Assembly: GCF_021245725.1 (NCBI RefSeq)
Contig: NZ_JAJGSX010000016.1
Location: 1 to 64,000, forward strand
From: Pseudonocardia sp. TRM90224
GTDB lineage: Bacteria; Actinomycetota; Actinomycetes; Mycobacteriales; Pseudonocardiaceae
Direction of reading: 5' to 3'
DNA length: 64,000 bases
Numbering within the stretch: position 1 is the stretch's first letter; every line of letters starts with the position of its first letter. Below, piece by piece: positions 57,288 to 64,000 of this stretch. The translations under genes and the position numbers were made by a program. Below the pieces are notes generated by a model. The model ran no database searches. It had not been told where the DNA came from and was given only the letters and a program-made list of their open reading frames with translations.

Positions 57288-58517
57288 ATGGCGCGCCTTG
57301 CCGGTTCTTCACGGCTGCTGCGAGCGATCAACGAGCGCACGTCCTACGCGCTGCTGCTCGAGCGCCGCACCCTGACGAGGGGCGAGCTCGTCGAGCTGAC
57401 AGGGCTGTCGAAGCCGACCGCGTCCGAGGTGATCCGCAGGCTGCAGGACGCGGGGCTGGCCAAGGTCGCCGGTCACATGACCGGCAAGCCCGGCCCGAAC
57501 GCGGAGATCTACGAGCCCGACCCGGACGCCGGCTTCTACGCCGCGTTCTCGGTGCGCGACCTGGGCCGGCGCGCAGGCTCGAACCTGGTCGGCACGCTCG
57601 CCGACCTCACCGGCACGGTCCGGTCCCGCACCGAGACGCGCATCGCGTTCGGCAGCACCGACCCGGTCGTGGCGGTCACCGGCGCCCTCGACGAGCTGCT
57701 CGACGAGGCCGCGATTCCCGTCGACCGGCTGCGCCACGTCCAGCTCGGCGTCCCCGGCTCGTACGACCCGCAGAGCGACACGATCCGCTACGTCGACGTG
57801 CCGGGCTGGTCGGCGCAGGGCCTGGTCGGGCGGCTGCGCGAGCGGTTGGCCGCGCCGGTCGACGTCGCCAACGACGTCAACCTGGTGGCCATCGCGGAAC
57901 GTGCCCACGGCGTCGCCGCCGACGCCAGCGCATTCGCGCTGCTCTGGCTCGGCGACGAGGGCCTCGGGCTGGCGACCGACCTCGGCGGCACCCTCCTGCA
58001 GGGCGCCCGCGGGAGCGCCGGCGAGATCGGCTACATCCCGGTCGGTCTTCCGGGGCGCGGGGCCGGCCGCACCGACTACACGCAGCTCGTCTGCGGCCGT
58101 GCGGTGCTGGAGCTCGCGCAGGAGCACGGCATGCGCGCCGGCAGCGCAGCCGCAGCGGTCAGGGCCGCGGTCAACGCCGCGGCCGTGGGCGGCCACGAGG
58201 CGTTCCTCGACGAGCTCGCCGAGCGGGTCGCCGTCGGGCTCGCCGCGGTGGTCGCGGTGCTCGACCCGCCGCTGGTCGTGCTGGCGGGGGAGATCGGCAG
58301 CGCGGGCGGCGACGTGCTCGCGGCGGCCGTCTCGCGGGCCGTCGGCGAGGTCTCGCCGCTGGGCACCCAGGTCGCCCCGACCGGGATCACGGACGACGCG
58401 GTGCTGCTCGGCGCGATGCACGCCGGGCTGACCGCAACGAGAGAGCAGCTGCTGAGCGGTCTGAGCGAGGCAGCGGATCACGTGCCAGGTACGTCCCCCG
58501 AGAGGAGCCCTGCATGA
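57288..58517 (+). CDS. ROK-family transcriptional regulator
   Basis: A 409-residue ROK repressor, ATG 57288. The N-terminal winged helix is L-T-R-G-E-L-V-E-L-T-G-L-S-K-P-T-A-S-E-V-I-R-R-L (about 28-51). The C-terminal actin-like sugar-binding domain has the ROK-type G-V-P-G-S-Y-D, V-A-N-D-V-N-L-V-A (about 193-201) and G-S-A-G-E-I-G-Y-I-P (about 242-251). The usual ROK zinc cluster C-x-C-G-x-x-G-C is not present. It opens the sugar-uptake operon and overlaps the binding-protein gene by ATGA, so it is produced with, and probably represses, that operon. Confidence 0.9.
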   Translation: MARLAGSSRLLRAINERTSYALLLERRTLTRGELVELTGLSKPTASEVIRRLQDAGLAKVAGHMTGKPGPNAEIYEPDPDAGFYAAFSVRDLGRRAGSNLVGTLADLTGTVRSRTETRIAFGSTDPVVAVTGALDELLDEAAIPVDRLRHVQLGVPGSYDPQSDTIRYVDVPGWSAQGLVGRLRERLAAPVDVANDVNLVAIAERAHGVAADASAFALLWLGDEGLGLATDLGGTLLQGARGSAGEIGYIPVGLPGRGAGRTDYTQLVCGRAVLELAQEHGMRAGSAAAAVRAAVNAAAVGGHEAFLDELAERVAVGLAAVVAVLDPPLVVLAGEIGSAGGDVLAAAVSRAVGEVSPLGTQVAPTGITDDAVLLGAMHAGLTATREQLLSGLSEAADHVPGTSPERSPA

Positions 58518-59827
58518 AACGACGTCTCGCGTTCGTGGCGGTCGCAGCTGCCGCAGCGCTGGCCGTTGCCGGCTGCACCACCGGCACCGCCGACAACGCC
58601 GGTCCCGCCGCATCCGGCACCAAGGCCAGCGGAGAGATCGAGTTCTGGCACTTCTTCACCGACCGCGAGGCCGGAGTGATCGACGGTGTGCTCAAGGACT
58701 TCCAGGACAGCCACCCCGACATCAAGCTCATCGCGAAGGGCGGCCAGGACGACGAGCAGATGCGTCGGGCGATCTCGGCCGGGCAGGGCCCGGACGTCGG
58801 GCTCTCCTACGACACGCTCGTCGTCGGGAACTTCTGCCGAACCGGGGCGTTCCGCGACCTGAACCCGTACATCCAGCGCGACAAGATCGATCTCGGCAAG
58901 ATCTCGTCAACGGTGCTCTCCTACACCGAGTTCGAGGGCAAGCGGTGTGTGATGCCGGCGCTGACCGACGCATACGGGCTCTACTACAACAAGGCGCTCC
59001 TCGGTGACCGCCAGCCGCCCAAGACGTGGAGCGAGCTGACGCAGCTGGCGAAGGACCTCACCAAGCGCAAGCCGAACGGCGAGATCGAGGTCGCCGGGTT
59101 CGTGCCGCTCGCGGGCTTCTACGAGACCCAGCCTTCGCGGTTCGCGCCGGCCGCCGAGGCCAAGTGGATCAAGCCGGACGGCACGTCCGCGATCGGGACC
59201 GATCCGGCCTGGCGGGAGTACCTCACGTGGCAGAAGGAACTCGTCGACTGGTACGGGCACGAGAACCTGCAGAAGTTCGTCGCCGGACTCGGCCAGGAGT
59301 TCGCCGCCGACAACGGCTTCCAGGCCGGCAAGATCGCGCTGCACGTCGACGGCGAGTACCGGCTCGCCTACCTGCGCAAGGAAGCACCTGATCTGCAGTT
59401 CGGCACCGCGCCGATACCCACGCCGGACTCCAAGGTCGCGAACTACGGCGCTGGCAACATCACGGGCAACATCATCGGCATCAGCCGTGGTTCCAAGAAC
59501 CCCGAGGCGGCGTGGGAGCTGGTCAAGTACCTGACGACCGACACGAACGCGCTCGTGAAGCTCTCGAACGGGCTGCGGAACCTCCCGACGACCTCGGACG
59601 CCCTGACGTCGCCGGCGCTGGAGAAGGACGCCAACTTCCAGGTCTTCCTCGACATGCTCGCGAACCCGAAGAGCGCTACGACCCCGCCGACGCACAACGG
59701 CAACCAGTACGTCGAGCAGTTCGGCCAGTTCACGCAGGCGTGGCTGCGTGGCGAGGTGCCCGACCTGCAGGCCGGGCTGACCGATCTCGACAAGCAGATC
59801 AATGATGCTTTGAAGGTTTCCGGCTGA
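58514..59827 (+). CDS. Sugar ABC transporter substrate-binding lipoprotein
   Basis: A 437-residue extracellular solute-binding protein (family 1). The lipoprotein signal peptide ends L-A-V-A-G-C (Cys near 21). The mature start I-E-F-W-H-F-F-T-D and the ligand region Y-G-L-Y-Y-N-K-A (about 154-161) are typical of oligosaccharide-binding proteins. It delivers sugar to the two permeases encoded downstream. No ATPase subunit gene is in the operon; such actinobacterial systems often share one MsiK-type ATPase. Confidence 0.92.
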   Translation: MKRRLAFVAVAAAAALAVAGCTTGTADNAGPAASGTKASGEIEFWHFFTDREAGVIDGVLKDFQDSHPDIKLIAKGGQDDEQMRRAISAGQGPDVGLSYDTLVVGNFCRTGAFRDLNPYIQRDKIDLGKISSTVLSYTEFEGKRCVMPALTDAYGLYYNKALLGDRQPPKTWSELTQLAKDLTKRKPNGEIEVAGFVPLAGFYETQPSRFAPAAEAKWIKPDGTSAIGTDPAWREYLTWQKELVDWYGHENLQKFVAGLGQEFAADNGFQAGKIALHVDGEYRLAYLRKEAPDLQFGTAPIPTPDSKVANYGAGNITGNIIGISRGSKNPEAAWELVKYLTTDTNALVKLSNGLRNLPTTSDALTSPALEKDANFQVFLDMLANPKSATTPPTHNGNQYVEQFGQFTQAWLRGEVPDLQAGLTDLDKQINDALKVSG

Positions 59828-60783
59828 TGTTCCGCAAGTCTTCGGTGGCGGTGCGGTCGACCGGCTGGCGCCAGTTCCGCACCGCCGCCGGTTTCATGTG
59901 GCCGGCCTGGCTGGGCATCGCGGTCTTCTTCGTCTACCCGCTGATCGCGACGGTGTACTTCTCGTTCCACCAGTTCGACATGCTGACGATCCCGAAGTGG
60001 TTCGGGCTCGGGAACTACGAGTACCTCTTCGTCGACGTCCGGCTGCACGCCGCTGCGTACAACACGCTGTGGCTGGTCGTGGTGATGGTGCCGGTCAAGG
60101 TGCTGGCGTCGCTCGGGGTGGCGCTGCTGCTCGCCAAGCTGAAGCGCACGGCGTCGTTCTGGCGGGCGGTCTTCTACCTCCCGGCGCTGATCCCGCCGGT
60201 GGCCTCGACGGTGGCGTTCGTATTCCTCTTCAACCCGGGCACCGGCGCGGTGAACACCGTGCTGCGCTGGGTCGGGATCGAGGGCCCGCTGTGGTTCAAC
60301 GACCCCAACCTGGCCAAGCCGTCGCTCGTGCTGCTGGCGGTCTGGGGGCTGGGCGACTGGATGATCATCCTGCTGGCCGCGGTGCTCGACGTCCCGCAGG
60401 AGCGCCACGAGGCCGCCCAGCTCGACGGCGCGAACGCGCTGCAGCGGTTCCGGCACGTCACGCTGCCGGGGATCTCACCGGTGCTGCTGTTCACCGCGCT
60501 GGTCGGGGTGATCCAGACCTTGCAGTACTTCACGCAAGCCGCGGTGGCGGGGACTGTCGCGTCCGGACAGGCGACGGTGGGGCAGGGGCGGACGAAGGAG
60601 TTCGGCTACCCGGCCGACTCCACGCTGACGTACCCGATGTGGCTTTACGACACCGGGTTCAGCCAGTTCGCACTGGGCTACGCGAGCGCGCTCGCGGTCG
60701 TCCTGTTCGTGTTCTCACTGCTGTTCACCGTGATCCTGTTGCGCCGGTTCCGTGCGTACGCCGCTGAGGGGAGCGTCCAGTGA
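59827..60783 (+). CDS. Sugar ABC transporter permease, MalF-like
   Basis: A 318-residue permease with six predicted membrane helices, the first at about 20-42. The EAA loop, which contacts the ATPase, reads E-A-A-Q-L-D-G-A-N-A-L-Q-R-F-R-H-V-T-L-P (about 196-215). The ATG overlaps the previous stop (TGATG). It pairs with the MalG-like permease downstream. Confidence 0.93.
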   Translation: MFRKSSVAVRSTGWRQFRTAAGFMWPAWLGIAVFFVYPLIATVYFSFHQFDMLTIPKWFGLGNYEYLFVDVRLHAAAYNTLWLVVVMVPVKVLASLGVALLLAKLKRTASFWRAVFYLPALIPPVASTVAFVFLFNPGTGAVNTVLRWVGIEGPLWFNDPNLAKPSLVLLAVWGLGDWMIILLAAVLDVPQERHEAAQLDGANALQRFRHVTLPGISPVLLFTALVGVIQTLQYFTQAAVAGTVASGQATVGQGRTKEFGYPADSTLTYPMWLYDTGFSQFALGYASALAVVLFVFSLLFTVILLRRFRAYAAEGSVQ

Positions 60784-61670
60784 CCACGACGGTGGAAGCG
60801 CCGCCGCAGGGCAAGCAGGCGCCGGTCGCCCGCAGGCCCGCGCTGCAGACCGACAGGGTGCTGGCCGCGATCGGGAAGCACTCGATCCTGATCGCTCTCG
60901 GGATCATGTTCCTCGCCCCGTTCGCGTTCGTGACGCTGACCGCGCTCATGAGCTCCGACCAGGCGTTGACGAGCCAGCTGTGGCCGCGCTCGTGGCATCC
61001 GGAGAACTTCGTCGAGGCGTTCCAGAAGGCGCCGCTCTTCCGGTACCTGGTGAACACGCTGTTCTACTCGGTGCTCGGCACGTTGTTCATGCTGCTCTCC
61101 AGCATCCCGGCGGCGTACGCGCTGGCCAGGCTGCAATGGCGGGGCCGGGGGATCAGCCTCGTCGCGGTGCTGTGCGTGATGATGCTGCCGCCGCAGGTCA
61201 CCGTCGTGCCGGTGTTCCTGCTGTGGGCCAACGCCGACCTGACCGGGACGCTGTGGCCGCTGATCATCCCGATGCTGCTCGGCGACGCGTTCTCGATCTT
61301 CCTGCTGCGCCAGTTCCTGGTCACGATCCCGACGGAGTACACCGACGCCGCGCGGGTCGACGGCTGCAGCGAGTGGCAGGTGATGCTGCGCGTGATCCTG
61401 CCGATGGCGAAACCCGCCGTCGCGGCCGCGGCGATGTTCCAGTTCTTCTACTGCTGGAACGACTACTACGGGCCACTGCTCTACACCAACCACGAGCGGG
61501 ACAACTGGACCCTCTCGATCGGGTTGGCGACGTTCCGCAACCTGCACCAGGTGGAGTGGAACCTCGTGATGGCGGCGACGCTGCTGGTGCTCCTGCCAGT
61601 GCTCGTCGTGTTCTTCCTCGCCCAAAAGGCGTTCGTCCAAGGTGTCACGATGACAGGGGTGAAAGGGTGA
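60780..61670 (+). CDS. Sugar ABC transporter permease, MalG-like
   Basis: A 296-residue permease starting at GTG 60780, overlapping the MalF-like stop (GTGA). It has six membrane helices, and the EAA-type loop reads T-D-A-A-R-V-D-G-C-S-E-W-Q-V-M-L-R-V-I-L (about 187-206). The C-terminus ends F-V-Q-G-V-T-M-T-G-V-K-G, a very conserved MalG-type tail. It forms the channel with the MalF-like subunit. Confidence 0.94.
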   Translation: MTTTVEAPPQGKQAPVARRPALQTDRVLAAIGKHSILIALGIMFLAPFAFVTLTALMSSDQALTSQLWPRSWHPENFVEAFQKAPLFRYLVNTLFYSVLGTLFMLLSSIPAAYALARLQWRGRGISLVAVLCVMMLPPQVTVVPVFLLWANADLTGTLWPLIIPMLLGDAFSIFLLRQFLVTIPTEYTDAARVDGCSEWQVMLRVILPMAKPAVAAAAMFQFFYCWNDYYGPLLYTNHERDNWTLSIGLATFRNLHQVEWNLVMAATLLVLLPVLVVFFLAQKAFVQGVTMTGVKG

Positions 61671-62923
61671 AGGTCGCGGTCGTCGGCGGAGGGTCGACGT
61701 ACACGCCGGAGCTGGTCGACGGGTTCGCCCGGTTGGCGGGCCAGCTGGGGATCGAGGAGATCGCGCTCGTCGATCCCGCAGCGGAGCGGCTCTCGCTCAT
61801 CGGCCCGCTCACCGAGCGGATCTTCGCTCGGCACGGTTACCCGGTGAAGGTGAGCTGGACGGCCGACGTCGAGGAAGGCGCGTCCGACGCGTCGATCGTG
61901 GTGATCCAGCTGCGCGTCGGGGGCCAGGAGGCCCGCATCTCCGACGAGACGATCCCGCTCCCGTGCGGCTGCATCGGGCAGGAGACCACCGGTGCGGGCG
62001 GGCTGGCGAAGGCGCTGCGCACGGTGCCGGTGGTGCGCGAGTTGGCCAGGGTCGCGGCGAAGGTCGCGGCCCCGAACGCGTGGATCGTCGACTTCACCAA
62101 CCCGGTCGGCATCGTCACCAGGGCGCTGCTCGACGACGGGCACCGCGCGGTCGGGCTCTGCAACGTCGCGATCCACCTGGCCCGCCGGTTCGCCGCGATG
62201 CTCGACGTCGAGCCCGAGCGGGTGGAGCTCGACCACGTGGGCCTCAACCACCTCACGTGGGAGCGTGCGGTGGTGGTCGACGGCGTCGACCGGCTCCCGG
62301 AGCTGCTCGACTCGCGGCTGGCGGAGATCGCCGGTGAGGTGAACCTCCCGCCCGCCGTGCTCGCGATGTCGGGCACCGTCCCGTCGTACTACCTGCGCTA
62401 CTTCTACAGCCACGACCTCGTGCTGGAGGAGCAGCTGGCCGGCGACATCCGCGGTCAGAAGGTCGCCGACATCGAGACCGAGCTGCTCAAGCTCTACGCA
62501 GACCCCGCGCTCGACACCAAGCCGGAGCTGCTCACGCAGCGCGGCGGGGCGTTCTACGCGGAGGCGGCCGTCGGGCTGATCGCGTCGCTCAGCGGCGCGC
62601 CCGGCCTGCACTCCGCGAACGTCCGCAACAACGGGACGCTGCCGTTCCTCTCCGCCGAGACCGTGATCGAGACGACATGTTCAGTGGATGTCGACGGTGC
62701 CGTTCCGCGCGCGACCGCGCCGCTCACGCCGGAGCAGCGCGGGCTGGTCGCGCACGTCTCTGCGTACGAGGAGCTGGCGCTGGAGGCGGCGATCCACGGT
62801 GGGCGCGAGCGCGTGTACCGGGCGCTGCTGGCGCACCCGCTCATCGGCCAGCACAAGCAGGCCGACCGGCTGACCGACCTGCTGATCGCGGCGAACGTCG
62901 ACCACCTGCCGTGGGCCCGGTGA
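61667..62923 (+). CDS. GH4 family glycosidase (6-phospho-beta-glucosidase-like)
   Basis: A 418-residue glycoside hydrolase family 4 enzyme, GTG 61667 overlapping the permease stop. GH4 enzymes use NAD and a divalent metal. The NAD loop is V-A-V-V-G-G-G-S-T-Y-T-P-E-L (about 3-16), D-F-T-N-P-V-G-I-V-T (about 143-152) supports the substrate, and the metal ligands lie in G-L-C-N-V-A-I-H (Cys near 165, His near 169). Family sequence resembles 6-phospho-beta-glucosidases. Since uptake here is by an ABC system and not a PTS, the phospho-sugar substrate would have to be made inside, perhaps by the kinase encoded next. Confidence 0.9.
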   Translation: MKVAVVGGGSTYTPELVDGFARLAGQLGIEEIALVDPAAERLSLIGPLTERIFARHGYPVKVSWTADVEEGASDASIVVIQLRVGGQEARISDETIPLPCGCIGQETTGAGGLAKALRTVPVVRELARVAAKVAAPNAWIVDFTNPVGIVTRALLDDGHRAVGLCNVAIHLARRFAAMLDVEPERVELDHVGLNHLTWERAVVVDGVDRLPELLDSRLAEIAGEVNLPPAVLAMSGTVPSYYLRYFYSHDLVLEEQLAGDIRGQKVADIETELLKLYADPALDTKPELLTQRGGAFYAEAAVGLIASLSGAPGLHSANVRNNGTLPFLSAETVIETTCSVDVDGAVPRATAPLTPEQRGLVAHVSAYEELALEAAIHGGRERVYRALLAHPLIGQHKQADRLTDLLIAANVDHLPWAR

Positions 62924-63954
62924 GCGAGCTCGCGAGCGGGCGGTCGGCACGGCCCGAGGTGTTCCTGGCGATCGACGGGGGCAACTCCAAGACCGACGTC
63001 GTGCTGGCCGACACGGCCGGCACGGTGCTCGGGTACGCGCGCGGTCCCGGCAGCTCACCGCACGACCTGACGGTCGCCGGATCGGCCGAGCTGCTCGATG
63101 AACTGGTCCGCAAGGCGGTCGGCGAGGTACCGCTGCCGGTGGACCGGGCGGAGGTGTTCCTGGCCGGCGCCGACCTCCCGATCGAGGTCGAGTCGCTCAC
63201 CACCGCGCTCGGCGCGCTCGGCTGGGCGCGTGAGCTGGTCGTCGACAACGACACGTTCGCGCTGATGCGGGCCGGTCTCGACGCGGACGCCGACGACCCT
63301 GCCGACGATGGCGACGGGGTCGCGGGCGCGGTCGCCGTCGTGTGCGGCGCGGGGATCAACTGCGTCGGGCGGACGTCCGACGGGCGCTCGGCGCGGTTCC
63401 CCTCGCTCGGGCACATCTCGGGCGACTGGGGCGGCGGCGACCACATCGCGTCGCTCGCGCTGTGGCACGCGGCGCGCGGCGAGGACGGGCGGGCGGCGCC
63501 CACCGGCCTCGCGCAGGCCGTCGCGGCGCACTTCGGCATGCGCACCGTCGAGGACGTAAGCATCGCGCTGCACCTCGGCGGGATCGAACCGGACCGGGTC
63601 GGGGAGCTGTGCCCCGTCCTGTTCGCCGTCGCGGCCCGGGGCGACGCGGTTGCACTCGGGGTGGTCGACCTGCTCGCCGACGAGATCGTCGCCATGGCCC
63701 GGGTGGCGATCACCCGGCTGGAGCTGGAGGGCACGGACGTCCCGGTCGTTTTGGGCGGTGGTCTCCTGCGCGCGGGTTGGCCGTTGCTCTCGGCGCGGGT
63801 GGTCGCGGGCCTGCAGGCGGTGGCGCCGCTGGTGCGTCCCCGGCTGGTCGACGAACCGCCGGTGGTCGGTGCCGTCCTCTCCGTGCTCGACGCGCTGGCC
63901 GCGCCGGCCGACGTCCACGCGAAGCTGCGGGCCGCCGTCCACGACACGGTCTGA
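62920..63954 (+). CDS. BadF/BadG-type sugar kinase (GlcNAc kinase-like)
   Basis: A 344-residue ASKHA-fold ATPase, GTG 62920 overlapping the GH4 stop. The phosphate-1 motif is L-A-I-D-G-G-N-S-K-T-D (about 18-28), the phosphate-2-like V-V-C-G-A-G-I-N-C-V-G is near 141-151, and G-H-I-S-G-D-W-G-G-G-D (about 164-174) is typical of N-acetylglucosamine kinases. The adenosine motif is V-L-G-G-G-L-L-R (about 275). It probably phosphorylates the sugar imported by the operon. A family-1 palindrome starts 5 nt after its stop. Confidence 0.88.
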   Translation: MSELASGRSARPEVFLAIDGGNSKTDVVLADTAGTVLGYARGPGSSPHDLTVAGSAELLDELVRKAVGEVPLPVDRAEVFLAGADLPIEVESLTTALGALGWARELVVDNDTFALMRAGLDADADDPADDGDGVAGAVAVVCGAGINCVGRTSDGRSARFPSLGHISGDWGGGDHIASLALWHAARGEDGRAAPTGLAQAVAAHFGMRTVEDVSIALHLGGIEPDRVGELCPVLFAVAARGDAVALGVVDLLADEIVAMARVAITRLELEGTDVPVVLGGGLLRAGWPLLSARVVAGLQAVAPLVRPRLVDEPPVVGAVLSVLDALAAPADVHAKLRAAVHDTV

Positions 63955-63959
63955 CCCCG

Positions 63960-64000
63960 AACTCCCCCACCGTTTTGTGCACTTGCGCGCCTATTCGGCG
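63960..64000. repeat. Family-1 palindrome, variant A (copy 10, truncated by window end)
   Basis: The left outer arm CTCCCCCACCGTTTTG and inner arm TGCACTTGCGCGCC are visible, as in copy 9. The right half lies beyond the window. It begins 5 nt after the kinase stop codon. Confidence 0.85.

Noticed and set aside
6322..64000. Family-1 palindromes as classical intrinsic terminators
   Set aside because: The stems lack a following T-tract on either strand, and one copy lies in a divergent promoter region. They are listed as repeats, with termination left as a hypothesis.
1..64000. tRNA, rRNA, riboswitch, phage or transposase genes
   Set aside because: I looked for characteristic motifs on both strands and found none I could support. 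SAM or B12 riboswitches near metY were considered, but no conserved core was seen.

Overview
The window is about 64 kb of very GC-rich actinobacterial chromosome. Codon third positions are dominated by G and C, GTG/TTG starts are common, and genes are tightly packed with 1-4 nt stop/start overlaps. Actinobacterial hallmarks are present: a DUF397 / DUF5753-XRE pair, a DUF574-type methyltransferase, IdeR/DtxR-like iron boxes, an NDMA-type alcohol dehydrogenase and the Box benzoyl-CoA pathway. I infer a Pseudonocardia-like member of the Pseudonocardiaceae. No rRNA, tRNA, phage or transposase gene is visible. The region looks like accessory-rich chromosome arm, made of many small regulator-plus-enzyme cassettes.

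Layout. 0.5-6.3 kb: an RraA-like protein, a MarR-GNAT fusion, a two-gene ABC exporter of the IrtA/IrtB type behind a weak iron box, and a TetR regulator. 6.4-10 kb: a copper operon (CopZ, membrane-anchored Met/His-rich protein, CopA) with two CsoR-like palindromes. 10-14 kb: a frameshifted pseudogene, TetR with an LLM flavin oxidoreductase, and P450 with MarR. 14-17 kb: a DUF574 methyltransferase, XRE/DUF5753, DUF397 and a small Cys protein. 17.1-20.3 kb: an overlapping trio of 2OG-Fe(II) oxygenase, MetY-like sulfhydrylase and alpha/beta hydrolase. 20.5-22.9 kb: L-ornithine N5-oxygenase and hydroxyornithine formyltransferase behind a strong iron box. 22.9-25.8 kb: a small ORF, an AKR-MerR cassette, and an ECF sigma factor with a partner protein. 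25.9-30.1 kb: a LuxR ATPase regulator, a FeeM-like acyltransferase and a hydrolase. 30.2-33.7 kb: an ECF sigma/VOC pair and an SDR/MmyB-type XRE pair. 33.7-37.1 kb: ArsR, an SRPBCC/AmiC-like fusion and an amidase. 37.3-41.2 kb: SMI1/KNR4, LacI with a Gfo/Idh oxidoreductase, and an iron-siderophore binding lipoprotein with an iron box on its start codon. 41.3-44 kb: FAD monooxygenase/MarR and a YVTN propeller. 44-52.8 kb: BoxB, BoxC and benzoate-CoA ligase surrounding a TPR-CHAT protease and an intracellular S8 protease. 53-57.1 kb: NDMA-type alcohol dehydrogenase, MoxR-VWA fusion and a HisRS/HisZ-like protein. 57.3-64 kb: a ROK-regulated sugar ABC operon with a GH4 glycosidase and a BadF-type sugar kinase.

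The most striking non-genic signal is a set of dispersed palindromes. Family 1 (ten copies, the last cut by the window end) shares the outer arm CTTCCCCACCGTTTTG in two inner-arm variants. Nine copies sit within about 12 nt of a stop codon, mostly between convergent genes. Family 2 (three copies, each 61 bp) overlaps gene 3' ends so that it encodes the C-terminal tail V-D-N-D-V and supplies the stop codon; two inverted copies flank the AKR-MerR cassette. Family 3 (core GGAAAGCCACTTTC, three copies) brackets an orphan SMI1/KNR4 gene. A degenerate 21-bp tandem array lies at the left edge.

Genes likely to act together: the three iron-boxed loci (exporter, hydroxamate monomer synthesis, ferric-siderophore binding) form a scattered siderophore regulon whose NRPS must lie elsewhere. 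BoxB/BoxC/ligase form most of an aerobic benzoyl-CoA route, with BoxA absent here. CHAT/S8, MoxR-VWA/HisZ-like/NDMA-ADH and ArsR/SRPBCC-AmiC/amidase are the least conventional gene groupings.
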